A stretch of DNA of 64,000 bases from NCBI RefSeq assembly GCF_003600685.1, contig NZ_CP032084.1, positions 1,674,001 to 1,738,000 on the forward strand, given 5' to 3'. Numbering within the stretch: the first letter of the stretch is position 1; each line of letters starts with the position of its first letter. Below, piece after piece: positions 1 to 8,884 of the stretch. This DNA comes from Achromobacter sp. B7 (GTDB taxonomy: Bacteria > Pseudomonadota > Gammaproteobacteria > Burkholderiales > Burkholderiaceae_B). A model generated the notes under the pieces. The model worked only from the letters and a program-made list of their open reading frames with translations, was not told where the DNA came from and ran no database searches. The translations under genes and the position numbers were made by a program.

Positions 1-441
1 GTAGGTCCAGTGCATGCCGTTGGGCGAACACGCCTTGCCCGTCAGGTCCGCCGACCCCGCGCTGGTGAAGATGACCACGCGCTTCATCTGGCGGGTCAGG
101 TCCTGCACGGCCAGCGCGATGGCCGAGTTGGGCACGTCCAGGATCAGGTCCACCTTGTCGTTCTCGTACCAGCGGCGCGCCACCGACACCCCGATGTCCA
201 CCTTGTTCTGGTGGTCGGCCGAGATCACCTCGATGGGCTTGCCCAACACGTTGCCGCCGAAATCCTCGACGGCCATCTTCACGGCTTCCACGCCGAACTT
301 TCCGGACAGGTCCGCCATCATGCCGGACTGGTCGCCCAGCACGCCGATCTTCACGACGTCGTCCGATACCTGCGCCATGGCGGGAATGGAAAGGGCGCCC
401 AGCACGCAGGCGGCAAGGCTGTTCTTGATACGGGTCTTCAT
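1..441 (-). CDS. ABC transporter solute-binding protein, branched-chain amino acid type (3' end beyond window)
   Basis: Only the N-terminal 147 codons are present; the gene runs off the left edge. The ATG at 441 follows AAGGAGAC on the minus strand. The product starts with a Sec signal peptide (MKTRIKNSLAACVLGALS, Ala-x-Ala cleavage near residue 24) followed by VVKIGVLGDQSG, the typical beginning of a mature LivJ/LivK-type periplasmic binding protein. It should capture the substrate for the ABC transporter encoded divergently at 1890-5245. The specificity cannot be read from sequence; such paralogues often bind aromatic acids or other organic acids rather than Leu/Ile/Val. The downstream neighbour on its strand is outside the window. 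Confidence 0.9.
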   Translation of the reverse strand, partial: MKTRIKNSLAACVLGALSIPAMAQVSDDVVKIGVLGDQSGMMADLSGKFGVEAVKMAVEDFGGNVLGKPIEVISADHQNKVDIGVSVARRWYENDKVDLILDVPNSAIALAVQDLTRQMKRVVIFTSAGSADLTGKACSPNGMHWTY

Positions 442-528
442 GGGGTGTCTCCTTGGGGGCTTGTTCTTTTGCGCGCCGCCCTGTGCCGGGCGGTCATGCG
501 GGGTCGTGCGGGTTGAAAAAGCCGGGGC

Positions 529-927
529 TTACTCCAGCGTCTGGCCGGCGTAGGCGTCGATGAACAGATTGGGCTTTAAGAAAAAGCTGAGGACGAGCGC
601 GCCGTTAGGGGCGCGCGCAATGTGCTGGTTGCCGCGTGGCCGCCAGACGTAGTCGCCCGCGCAGACTTCGCCTTCGGCGTCCACGATGGAACCTTCCAGC
701 ACATAGGTCTGTTCGACTTCCACGTGTTCGTGCAGCGGCAGTTCGGTGCCGGGCTGCCAGCGGAACAGGGCGGTCAGCAAGCCGGTTTCCTTGTCCTGCA
801 TCAGCACCTTCATCTCGATGCCTTCCACTTGCGTGGGTTTCCAGGGCAGGTCGGCCACTTTCAGAAAGCGCGACGCCAGGGGCGGCAGCGCATTCGCGGC
901 GGGGCAGCCGGGGGTTTCGAGGGCCAT
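529..927 (-). CDS. Small cupin-domain protein (ChrR-type cupin / dihydroxyacetophenone dioxygenase-like)
   Basis: This 132-residue single-domain cupin keeps a plausible metal site: H66 and H68 (LPLHEHVE), E72 and H102 (GNQHIARAP). Cupins of this sort either are small metal-dependent dioxygenases or sense ligands. A start at 927 is preceded by CTAGGAGAC. The gene lies just upstream of the solute-binding protein on the same strand (87 bases apart), probably co-transcribed, and is divergent from the SDR/ABC operon. The context suggests action on the compound that the transporter brings in. Substrate and reaction are unknown; a role in ligand sensing is an alternative. Confidence 0.8.
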   Translation of the reverse strand: MALETPGCPAANALPPLASRFLKVADLPWKPTQVEGIEMKVLMQDKETGLLTALFRWQPGTELPLHEHVEVEQTYVLEGSIVDAEGEVCAGDYVWRPRGNQHIARAPNGALVLSFFLKPNLFIDAYAGQTLE

Positions 928-979
928 GATTGTCTCCTAGCCAGAACTCGTTATCGAAGATAAAGCAAAAATCTTGTTA

Positions 980-1008
980 TTGAGTGTTCAAAAATAGTCG
1001 CGTATATT
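980..1008 (+). promoter_or_regulatory. Probable sigma70 promoter of the SDR-ABC operon
   Basis: TTGAGT (980-985), a 17-base spacer and TATATT (1003-1008) match the sigma70 consensus at 4/6 and 5/6 positions. It sits about 90 bases before the TTG start at 1100, in the only AT-rich stretch between the divergent genes. The -35 overlaps a small dyad TTGA-N4-TCAA (980-991) that could be an operator half. Prediction from sequence only. Confidence 0.55.
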
Positions 1009-1099
1009 GAGATTCATGTCAACCGTGTTTTGTACGAAGAAGCAGGGGCGACACAGGCCGGACCTAGAGATCCGATGCCTATAAAACAAGGAGACAAGC

Positions 1100-1879
1100 T
1101 TGAAACACGACTATCTGGACCAGACGTTCGGTCTGGCGGGGCGCGTCGCGCTGGTGACGGGCGCGGCAAGGGGCCTGGGCTACGCCATCGCTGAAGCGCT
1201 GGGCCGCGCGGGGGCGCGGGTGGTGGTCAACGACCTGTCGCAAGCCGCCTGCGACGCCGCGGCCGCCAAGCTGGCCGCGCTGGGAATCGACGCTCATGGC
1301 GTGTCTTTTGACGTGGCCGACGCGAGCGCCGTGACCGACGCCGTGGCGCGTCTGGATGACGCGGGCCTGTCCATCGACGTATTGGTCAGCAATGCCGGCA
1401 ACCAGAATCGCAAGCCCGTGGTCGAGATGACGCCGGCCGAGTGGCAGGCCTTACAGAACGTGCACGTGAACGGCGCGTTTCATTGCGCACGCGCCGTGCT
1501 GCCGGGCATGGGCAAGCGCGGCTTCGGCCGCATCGTGCTGATGTCATCGGTGGCGGGGCAGGCGACCATGCCCAACATTGCCGCCTACGCCACCGCCAAG
1601 GGCGCCATCGCCGCCTTCACGCGCGCACTGGCGGTGGAATACGGCGCCAGCGGCGTCACGTGTAATGCGCTGGCCCCGGGCTTTGTGCGCACCGATTTCA
1701 CGCAGGGGCTGCAAGACAACCCCGACTTCCAAACCTTCCTGTCGGCTTCGGTGCCGGTGGGCCGATGGGCCACGCCGCAAGACGTTGCGCCTGCCGTGGT
1801 GTACCTGGCCTCGAAGGCCGCCTCGTTCGTCAACGGGCATGTCCTGGCGATCGACGGCGGCCTGTTGGCCCGCATGTAA
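1100..1879 (+). CDS. SDR family NAD(P)-dependent oxidoreductase
   Basis: Classical short-chain dehydrogenase/reductase of 259 residues, a normal length. It shows the cofactor motif TGAARGLG (20-27), NAG (98-100), N124, S150 and the catalytic YATAK (Y163, K167). The start is a TTG preceded by AAGGAGACAAGC; no ATG fits the conserved N-terminus. It probably oxidises a hydroxyl or reduces a keto group on the transported compound. It is the first gene of an operon with two ABC ATPases, a fused permease and a Dabb protein, only 10 bases from the next gene. FabG-like 3-oxoacyl reductase activity is possible, but the operon argues for a dedicated catabolic role. Confidence 0.9.
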   Translation: MKHDYLDQTFGLAGRVALVTGAARGLGYAIAEALGRAGARVVVNDLSQAACDAAAAKLAALGIDAHGVSFDVADASAVTDAVARLDDAGLSIDVLVSNAGNQNRKPVVEMTPAEWQALQNVHVNGAFHCARAVLPGMGKRGFGRIVLMSSVAGQATMPNIAAYATAKGAIAAFTRALAVEYGASGVTCNALAPGFVRTDFTQGLQDNPDFQTFLSASVPVGRWATPQDVAPAVVYLASKAASFVNGHVLAIDGGLLARM

Positions 1880-1889
1880 GAGGCCCACC

Positions 1890-2660
1890 ATGACGACGCC
1901 AAGCACCCCAGCGGTTCTGTCCGCACAGGGGCTGGTCAAGCGCTTCGGCGGCTTCAATGCCGTCGATGGCGTGACCCTTGCCCTGCACGAAGGCTCCATC
2001 CACGCCTTGATCGGCCCCAATGGCGCCGGCAAGACCACCTGCTTCAATCTGCTGACCAAGTTTTTGACGCCCGACGCGGGCGTCATCCATTACCGTGGGC
2101 GCGACATCACGGCGCTGGCACCCGAGCAGATTGCCCGGCTGGGCATCGTGCGGTCGTTCCAGATTTCGGCCGTGTTCCTGGGCCTGACCGTGTTGCAGAA
2201 CATGCGTGTGGCCTTGATGCGCCAGCATGGCGACGGCATGCGCTTCTGGCGCAGCCGCCGTAGCGTTGACCGCCTGAACGAACGCGCCATGGAGCTGCTG
2301 GACGCGGTGGGCCTGGCCAATCTGGCGGACACGACGGCGGCCATGCTGCCCTATGGCCGCAAGCGCGCGCTGGAAATCGCGATGACGCTGGCGCTGGACC
2401 CCGACATCATGTTGCTGGACGAACCCATGGCGGGGCTGGGCCAGGAAGACGTGGCTCGCATCGCCGCATTGATCCGGCGCGTGGCGGTGAACCGCAGCAT
2501 CCTGATGGTCGAACACAACCTGTCCGTGGTGGCGGACCTGTCCGACACCATCACCGTGCTGGCACGCGGCGCGGTGCTGGCGCAAGGCGATTACGCCGCC
2601 GTGTCGCGCGATGAACGCGTCATCACCGCGTACATGGGCTCGGACGAGGAGGCGCACTGA
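1890..2660 (+). CDS. ABC transporter ATP-binding protein, LivG-like
   Basis: 256-residue ATPase of the branched-chain amino acid/hydrophobic amino acid uptake family. Walker A GPNGAGKT is at 42-49 and Walker B IMLLDEP at 174-180, followed by MAGL, as in LivG. The ABC signature is unusual: residues 154-160 read LPYGRKR where the family normally has LSYGxQR, so the usual Ser is Pro and the Gln is Lys. The fold is otherwise intact. Start ATG 1890 was chosen because upstream codons in this frame overlap the SDR gene and give no conserved sequence. It pairs with the LivF-like ATPase next door to energise the LivHM permease. Confidence 0.9.
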   Translation: MTTPSTPAVLSAQGLVKRFGGFNAVDGVTLALHEGSIHALIGPNGAGKTTCFNLLTKFLTPDAGVIHYRGRDITALAPEQIARLGIVRSFQISAVFLGLTVLQNMRVALMRQHGDGMRFWRSRRSVDRLNERAMELLDAVGLANLADTTAAMLPYGRKRALEIAMTLALDPDIMLLDEPMAGLGQEDVARIAALIRRVAVNRSILMVEHNLSVVADLSDTITVLARGAVLAQGDYAAVSRDERVITAYMGSDEEAH

Positions 2661-2661
2661 C

Positions 2662-3354
<693 letters not shown>

Positions 3355-3367
3355 AAGGAGAATCCCT

Positions 3368-5245
3368 GTGTTCGAAATTTTCGGTGTGCCGTCCACGGCG
3401 CTGTTCGGCCAGCTGTTGCTGGGCCTGATCAACGGGTCTTTCTACGCCTTGCTCTCGATCGGGCTGGCGGTGATTTTCGGTCTGTTGAACATCATCAACT
3501 TTGCCCATGGCGCGCAGTACACGGCCGGTGCGTTCCTGGCCTGGATGCTGCTCAATTACCTGGGCGTGAACTACTGGTCCGCGCTGGTGCTGGTGCCGCT
3601 CATCATGGCGGTGTTTGCCGTGGTGGTCGAGCGCCTGCTGATATCCCGCACCTATCGCATGGACCACCTGTACGGGCTGCTGCTCACGTTCGGCATCGCG
3701 CTGCTGATCGAAGGCGGGCTGCGCCAGGCCTATGGCGTGTCGGGGCTGCCGTACACCATCCCAAAGGCCTTGTCCGGCGGTGTGAACCTGGGCTTCATGT
3801 TCCTGCCGTGGTATCGCGGTTGGGCGGTGGCCGTGTCGCTGGTGCTGTGCCTGGCGGTCTGGGTACTGATCGAGAAAACGCGCGTGGGCGCCATGCTGCG
3901 CGCCGCAACGGAGAACCCGACCATCGTGCGTTCCTTCGGCATCAACGTGCCGTTGTTGATCACGCTGACGTACGCGCTGGGCGTGGCGCTGGCATCGGTG
4001 GCGGGCGTGATCGCCGCGCCCATCTATCAGGTCAGCCCGATGATGGGATCGAACCTGGTCGTCGTGGTGTTCGCGGTGGTGGTGATTGGTGGCATGGGGT
4101 CCATCATGGGCGCCATCGTCAGCGGCTTCGGGCTGGGCATCATCGAAGGGCTGACCAAAGTGTTCTACCCCGAGGCCGCCAACCTGGCGATCTTCATCAT
4201 CATGGTGCTGGTGCTGCTGTGCAAGCCGGCCGGGCTGTTCGGCAAGCCCTTGCAGGTGCAGAACGTGCTGGCGGCCGAAGCGACGCGCCAGCCCGTGCAA
4301 CTGAGCCGGCGCGCGATGCGGATATCCATGGCGGTGCTGGCCGTGGTGGCGCTGGCGGCGCCGTGGTTCGTCTATCCCACATTCCTGATGAAGGTGCTGT
4401 GCTTTGCGCTGTTCGCGGCGGCGTTCAACCTGCTGGTGGGCTACGTGGGCCTGCTGTCCTTCGGCCACGCGGCCTTCTTCGGCGCGGCGGCCTATGCAAC
4501 CGGCATCGTGATGAAGGTGCTGGGCGCCACACCCGAACTCGGGTTGTTGGCGGGCGTGGTCACGGGCGGGTTGCTGGGGCTGCTGTTCGGCGCCATCGCC
4601 ATCCGGCGCCAGGGCATCTACTTCGCGATGATCACGTTGGCGCTGTCGCAGCTGGTCTACTTCATTGCGGTGCAGGCGGGCTTCACGGGAGGCGAGGATG
4701 GCTTGCAAAGCGTGCCGCGCGGCAAGCTCTTCGGAATTTTCGACCTGCAAAACGTGATGCCCATGTATTACTTCACGCTGGCCGTGTTCGCGCTGGGCTA
4801 CGCCTTCGTGCTGCGCGTGCTCAATTCCCCCTTTGGCGAAGTGATCCGATCGGTGCGCGACAACGAGCAGCGCGCCCGCTCATTAGGCTATTCCACGTCG
4901 CGCTACAAGCTGCTGGCCTTTACGCTGTCGGCCTCGGTGGCCGGGCTGGCGGGCGGCTTGAAGGTACTGGTGTTCGGCGTGGCCTCGTTGACGGATGTGC
5001 ATTGGCACGCCAACGGCGAAGTTGTGCTGATGGCGCTGCTGGGCGGTATCGGCACCGTGTTCGGTCCGCTGGCCGGGGCCTTCACGTTTGTGTCCCTGCA
5101 AAACTACCTGGCGCCGCTGGGCTCGTGGGTGCTGATCGTGCAAGGGGCCATCTTTGTCTTGTGCGTGTTGCTGTTGCGAGACGGCATCATGGGATTGGTT
5201 GCGCGCGCCTGGCTGGCAGCGACGCGTTCGAAGAAGGAGTCCTGA
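3368..5245 (+). CDS. Fused LivH-LivM branched-chain-type ABC permease
   Basis: One 625-residue protein carries both permease halves that are usually separate genes. The N-terminal ~300 residues are LivH-like (LINGSFYALLSIGLAVIFG; NFAHGAQY). The C-terminal part, after a hydrophilic linker around residues 298-315, is LivM-like (GYVGLLSFGHAAFFGAAAY; FTGGEDGL; RDNEQRARSLG). About 16 hydrophobic segments are visible. The start is GTG 3368 with AAGGAGAATCCCT upstream; earlier in-frame codons overlap livF. It is the membrane channel of the importer, with ATPases at 1890 and 2662 and the binding protein at 441. Fusions of this type are known in proteobacteria. Confidence 0.92.
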   Translation: MFEIFGVPSTALFGQLLLGLINGSFYALLSIGLAVIFGLLNIINFAHGAQYTAGAFLAWMLLNYLGVNYWSALVLVPLIMAVFAVVVERLLISRTYRMDHLYGLLLTFGIALLIEGGLRQAYGVSGLPYTIPKALSGGVNLGFMFLPWYRGWAVAVSLVLCLAVWVLIEKTRVGAMLRAATENPTIVRSFGINVPLLITLTYALGVALASVAGVIAAPIYQVSPMMGSNLVVVVFAVVVIGGMGSIMGAIVSGFGLGIIEGLTKVFYPEAANLAIFIIMVLVLLCKPAGLFGKPLQVQNVLAAEATRQPVQLSRRAMRISMAVLAVVALAAPWFVYPTFLMKVLCFALFAAAFNLLVGYVGLLSFGHAAFFGAAAYATGIVMKVLGATPELGLLAGVVTGGLLGLLFGAIAIRRQGIYFAMITLALSQLVYFIAVQAGFTGGEDGLQSVPRGKLFGIFDLQNVMPMYYFTLAVFALGYAFVLRVLNSPFGEVIRSVRDNEQRARSLGYSTSRYKLLAFTLSASVAGLAGGLKVLVFGVASLTDVHWHANGEVVLMALLGGIGTVFGPLAGAFTFVSLQNYLAPLGSWVLIVQGAIFVLCVLLLRDGIMGLVARAWLAATRSKKES

Positions 5246-5547
5246 TGTTTCTGCATGTGGTGATGTTGCAACTGTCGTCCGCCGCCGATGCCGGCTTTCA
5301 TGAACGCGTCCAGGTGTATTGCGATCGGGTGCTGGCGGAATGCGATGGGGTGGCGGGCTATGCCTTTCGACCCAACCAGGCCAGCCGCGCCGACGGCCTG
5401 ACGCACGCGGTGGTGGCCGCCTTCGCTGACGAGGCGGCCCATGACCGCTACCAAGTGTCGCCCGCGCACCAGGAAATGAAAACCTATATGGCCGGCTTCA
5501 TCGAGCGCCTGGTGGTTTTCGATGGTGAAATCCCTACGTTTTCCTGA
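5245..5547 (+). CDS. Dabb-family (dimeric alpha/beta barrel, stress-responsive) protein
   Basis: 100-residue protein beginning MFLHVVMLQLS, with the N-terminal beta-strand/helix pattern and C-terminal strand of the Dabb fold. The ATG overlaps the permease stop (TGATG), so the two are translationally coupled. Dabb proteins are small dimeric barrels that often act as enzymes, such as cyclases or monooxygenase-like proteins, or have undefined stress roles. Being last in a transport/SDR operon, it may modify the imported substrate. The family assignment rests on overall pattern, not catalytic residues. Confidence 0.7.
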   Translation: MFLHVVMLQLSSAADAGFHERVQVYCDRVLAECDGVAGYAFRPNQASRADGLTHAVVAAFADEAAHDRYQVSPAHQEMKTYMAGFIERLVVFDGEIPTFS

Positions 5548-5599
5548 ACGAAAACCCGGCCGCCCGTGGCGCCGGGAAAGGGATAAACTCGCGGATGAT

Positions 5600-5639
5600 T
5601 TTTACCTTACGCGCCGCGCCTCGCGCGCGGAGGTAAGAT
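5600..5639. repeat. Imperfect inverted repeat upstream of the FAH hydrolase gene
   Basis: TTACCT and AGGTAA arms flank an inner CGCGC/GCGCG pairing, so a GC-rich imperfect hairpin can form. It lies between the Dabb gene and the FAH gene, about 50 bases before the latter. It has no T-run, so an operator or a weak terminator for the preceding operon are both possible. Confidence 0.35.
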
Positions 5640-5684
5640 ATTTGGCCGGTTTTCAGTCACGTATTTGTCATAGGTTGATCGCTC

Positions 5685-6380
5685 ATGGACTACGTATTAC
5701 CTCCCCAGCCGCCCGTCGCGGTCCCCGTGGACGGCAGCGCCGCGTTGTTTCCGGTGCGCCGCGTCTATTGCGTGGGTCGCAACTACGCCGAACACGCCAA
5801 GGAAATGGGCTTCACCGGCCGTGAAGACCCGTTCTTCTTCTGCAAGCCCGCGGACGCCGTCCGCCCCGTTGCCGACGGTGAAACGGGCAAAATGTCGTAT
5901 CCGCCCAAGACCTCGAACCTGCACTACGAGATGGAACTTGTCGTGGTGCTGGGCAAGGGCGGCCGAGACATTCCGGTCGAGCAGGCCAACGAATGCGTGT
6001 GGGGCTATGCGCTGGGCCTGGACATGACCCGCCGCGACCTGCAAGGCGAAATGAAGAAGCAGGGCCGTCCCTGGGAAATCGGCAAGGCGTTCGACGAGTC
6101 CGCCCCGATCGGCCCGATCCACCCGCGCAGCGTCGTGGGCACCCTGGACAAGGGCGCGATCTGGCTGGACGTGAACGGCCAGCGCAAGCAATCCAGCGAC
6201 ATCTCGCAGATGCTGTGGAACATCCCGGAAAGCATTTCGTACCTGTCGGGCCTGTTCGAATTGCAGCCGGGCGACATCATTTTCACCGGCACGCCGGAGG
6301 GTGTGGGCGCCGTGGTGCAGGGCGATGTCATCACCGGCGGCGTGGAAGGCCTGGGCGAACTGCGCGTGCAGATCGTTTGA
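5685..6380 (+). CDS. Fumarylacetoacetate hydrolase (FAH) family protein
   Basis: 231 residues, the size of single-domain FAH enzymes such as fumarylpyruvate hydrolase or HpaG halves. The metal-binding acids are visible: E82 and E84 in [10 protein letters not shown] and D113 in [10 protein letters not shown], followed by KAFD and the terminal FTGTPEGVG signature. These enzymes hydrolyse C-C bonds in fumarylacyl compounds or isomerise 2-hydroxy-dienoates at the end of aromatic ring-cleavage pathways; some are oxaloacetate decarboxylases. No ring-cleavage genes are adjacent, so the exact substrate is open. It is a separate unit from the preceding operon. Confidence 0.9.
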   Translation: MDYVLPPQPPVAVPVDGSAALFPVRRVYCVGRNYAEHAKEMGFTGREDPFFFCKPADAVRPVADGETGKMSYPPKTSNLHYEMELVVVLGKGGRDIPVEQANECVWGYALGLDMTRRDLQGEMKKQGRPWEIGKAFDESAPIGPIHPRSVVGTLDKGAIWLDVNGQRKQSSDISQMLWNIPESISYLSGLFELQPGDIIFTGTPEGVGAVVQGDVITGGVEGLGELRVQIV

Positions 6381-6430
6381 CCTTCACCCCCACACACTTG
6401 CATCGATTTTTTTGTTCAGGAGTTGACAGC

Positions 6431-6562
6431 ATGCGCGGCAAGATCGTGCTGACCGCCTTTGTCGTATTCGGATTCGTGCTCGCCGGTTGCAATACCGTAG
6501 CGGGCATGGGCCGCGATATGTCCCGGGCCGGCAATGCCATCACCAACGCGGCCGACAAATAA
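6431..6562 (+). CDS. Entericidin A/B family small lipoprotein
   Basis: 43-residue lipoprotein. A hydrophobic signal ends in the lipobox VLAGC (Cys20), followed by NTVAGMGRDMSRAG and AITNAADK, the conserved tail of entericidin/EcnB proteins. A CAGGAG ribosome site is 11 bases before the ATG. Members are membrane-anchored peptides linked to stationary-phase lysis or envelope stress in enterobacteria; in betaproteobacteria the role is undefined. It stands alone, between the FAH gene and a bidirectional terminator. Confidence 0.88.
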   Translation: MRGKIVLTAFVVFGFVLAGCNTVAGMGRDMSRAGNAITNAADK

Positions 6563-6590
6563 GCACCGTCGGTTGATTGGTCCAGGCAAG

Positions 6591-6627
6591 AAAAAGCCCC
6601 TTGAAGTCTCTTCAAGGGGCTTTTTTT
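6591..6627 (+). terminator. Bidirectional intrinsic terminator
   Basis: AGCCCCTTGAA / TTCAAGGGGCT stem with a GTCTC loop, T7 on the plus side and A5 before it, so it can serve both the entericidin gene and the convergent phoH-like gene. Confidence 0.9.
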
Positions 6628-6656
6628 GCGGAGCGTGTGCAGTGATCGTCCGGACC

Positions 6657-8363
6657 TTACAGCACATCCCCCGCGTAGTCGGCCAGGCGCGAACGTTCGC
6701 CGCGCTGCAAGGTAACGTGGCCGGAATGCGGCCAGCCCTTGAAGCGGTCTACGACGAACGTCAGGCCTGAGCTGCCTTCGGTCAGGTACGGCGTATCGAT
6801 CTGGGCAACGTTGCCCAGGCAGATCACCTTGGTGCCGGGGCCCGCGCGGGTCACCAGCGTTTTCATCTGCTTGGGCGTCAGGTTCTGGGCCTCGTCGATG
6901 ATCAGGTACTTGTTCAGGAACGTGCGGCCGCGCATGAAGTTCAGGGACTTGACCTTGATGCGTGAGCGGATCAGGTCCATGGTGGCGGCGCGGCCCCAAT
7001 CGCCGTTGCCTTCGCCGTCGCCCATGTTCAGGACGTCAAGGTTGTCTTCCAGCGCGCCCATCCAGGGCAACATCTTTTCTTCTTCCGTGCCGGGCAGGAA
7101 ACCGATGTCTTCACCAACCGGCACCGTGACGCGCGTCATGATGATTTCGGTGTAGCGCTTGGTCTCAAGCACCTGCGTGATACCGGCCGCCAGCGCCAGC
7201 AGCGTCTTGCCCGTGCCCGCCTGACCCAGCAGCGATACGAAATCGCACTCCGGGTTCATCAGCAGGTTCATGGCGAAGTTCTGTTCGCGGTTGCGCGCCG
7301 TGATGCCCCAGACGTTGTTCTTGCCGTGGGTGTAGTCGCGCAGGGTGGCCAGCACCGCCATTTTGCCGCTGACTTCGCGCACCTGCGCGTACAGCGGCAT
7401 CTGGCCTTCGAAGTAGACGAACTGGTTGACGACGAACTGCGAGCACAACGGACCATGGATACGGTAGAACGTGGTGCCGCCTTGCTGCCAGGATTCCACG
7501 TCCTTGCCGTGCTTGTTCCAGAAGTCCTCGGGCAGTTGCATCACGCCCGTGTACATCAGGTCCGAATCTTCCAGGACGTGGTCGTTGAAGTAGTCTTCGG
7601 CGGCCATGCCCAGCGCGCGCGCCTTCAGGCGCATGTTGATGTCCTTGGACACCAGCACGACCTCGCGCTGCGGGAATTTTTCTTGCAGGGCGCGCACCAC
7701 GCCCAGGATCTGATTGTCGGCCTTGCCCATGGGCAGGTCGGACGGCAGCGTGCTGTGGATGGCGGTCGTCTGGAACATCAGGCGGCCGGTGGCATCCTTG
7801 TTGCCCAGCTTGGCCAGCTCCAGCCCTTCGTCCAGCTGCGTGGCGTCTTGCACCAGCGCGTCCAGCGATCGGCTGACCTGACGCGCGTTGCGCGCCACTT
7901 CCGACATGCCTTTCTTTTGATGGTCCAGCTCTTCCAGCGTCATCATCGGCAGGAAGATGTCGTGCTCTTCAAAGCGGAACAGCGAACTGGGGTCGTGCAG
8001 CAGTACGTTGGTGTCCAGCACGAACAACTTGCGGGGTTCGTTCTGGGCGCGCGGCTTGCCGCGCTTGGCCGGGGCGGGCGCCGTCTTGGCCGCGCGCGTT
8101 TCGGCGCGGGTTGCCGCCGGGGCGGCGGGGGCGGGCGGAGGAACCTGGCGGGCGGGCGCGGGAATCTGCGCCTTGCGTGCCGGCTCGGCCATGCCGTCAA
8201 GTTCGGGCTGCACAAGCAGCTCGTCATCGTCGTCGGCAAGCGCGGCGTGGGTGCTGGACTGCGCAGCGGCAGTCTTGGTAGTGCGGGCCTGCGCCCGGGC
8301 GGATTCGCCCGAGGGGAAGGTCAGGATGGCTGCGGGGCGGGTGGGCAACTTCGGAAGCGGCAT
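6657..8363 (-). CDS. PhoH family protein with N-terminal PIN domain
   Basis: 568 residues in three parts: a disordered Ala/Pro-rich leader (1-110), a PIN nuclease-like domain (starts LFVLDTNVLLHDP, D117 as first acidic residue, then LEELD) and a PhoH ATPase domain (Walker A GQAGTGKT 380-387, Walker B DEAQN 490-494). PIN-PhoH proteins (PhoH2/YlaK type) are reported to couple helicase/ATPase and RNase activities, so an RNA role is expected. ATG 8363 has GGAGAG ten bases upstream; the in-frame GTG at 8372 is an alternative. It is the last gene of a likely Mth938-bcp-phoH operon. Confidence 0.9.
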   Translation of the reverse strand: MPLPKLPTRPAAILTFPSGESARAQARTTKTAAAQSSTHAALADDDDELLVQPELDGMAEPARKAQIPAPARQVPPPAPAAPAATRAETRAAKTAPAPAKRGKPRAQNEPRKLFVLDTNVLLHDPSSLFRFEEHDIFLPMMTLEELDHQKKGMSEVARNARQVSRSLDALVQDATQLDEGLELAKLGNKDATGRLMFQTTAIHSTLPSDLPMGKADNQILGVVRALQEKFPQREVVLVSKDINMRLKARALGMAAEDYFNDHVLEDSDLMYTGVMQLPEDFWNKHGKDVESWQQGGTTFYRIHGPLCSQFVVNQFVYFEGQMPLYAQVREVSGKMAVLATLRDYTHGKNNVWGITARNREQNFAMNLLMNPECDFVSLLGQAGTGKTLLALAAGITQVLETKRYTEIIMTRVTVPVGEDIGFLPGTEEEKMLPWMGALEDNLDVLNMGDGEGNGDWGRAATMDLIRSRIKVKSLNFMRGRTFLNKYLIIDEAQNLTPKQMKTLVTRAGPGTKVICLGNVAQIDTPYLTEGSSGLTFVVDRFKGWPHSGHVTLQRGERSRLADYAGDVL

Positions 8364-8419
8364 ATGCGTCACTCTCCAGGGTGGGCCGGCAATAGCGCCT
8401 GACGGGTATTCCTGTACGG

Positions 8420-8884
8420 CTAACCGATACTTTTCGCGGCCTGCAGGACTTCCTTGGCGTGGCCCGGGACCTTCACCCCGCGCCACTCCTGCACCAGCAC
8501 GCCATAGGCGTCGATCAAAAAGGTGCTGCGCTCGATGCCTCGCACCTGCTTGCCATACATATTCTTCTGCTTGATGACGCCGAACAGATTGCACACGGTT
8601 TCGTCGGCGTCGGAGATGAGCGGGAAAGGAAGTTCGTACTTGGCCTTGAAGTTCTCATGCGACTTGAGCGAGTCGCGCGAGATTCCGATGACCACCGCGC
8701 TGGCCGCCAGGAAGTCGGCGTGCAGGTCGCGGAAGTCCTGGCTTTCGGTGGTGCAGCCGGGCGTGTTGTCCTTGGGGTAGAAATACAGGATCACGGCACG
8801 GCCCTGGCACTGTTCCAGGCTGATCGGACCAATCGTGCTTTCCGCGGTGAATTGCGGGGCGGGCTTGCCGATGCTGGGCGTCAT
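8420..8884 (-). CDS. bcp: Peroxiredoxin, BCP/PrxQ subfamily (thiol peroxidase)
   Basis: 154 residues with the peroxidatic site FYPKDNTPGCTTES (C44, preceded by the family P and T). It reduces hydrogen and organic peroxides using thioredoxin. The usual resolving Cys five residues after the first is absent (TTESQD); a Cys at position 98 (ETVCNLFG) is the only nearby candidate, so it is either an atypical 2-Cys enzyme using C98 or works as a 1-Cys enzyme. It overlaps the upstream Mth938-like gene by four bases (ATGA), so the two are coupled. Confidence 0.92.
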   Translation of the reverse strand: MTPSIGKPAPQFTAESTIGPISLEQCQGRAVILYFYPKDNTPGCTTESQDFRDLHADFLAASAVVIGISRDSLKSHENFKAKYELPFPLISDADETVCNLFGVIKQKNMYGKQVRGIERSTFLIDAYGVLVQEWRGVKVPGHAKEVLQAAKSIG

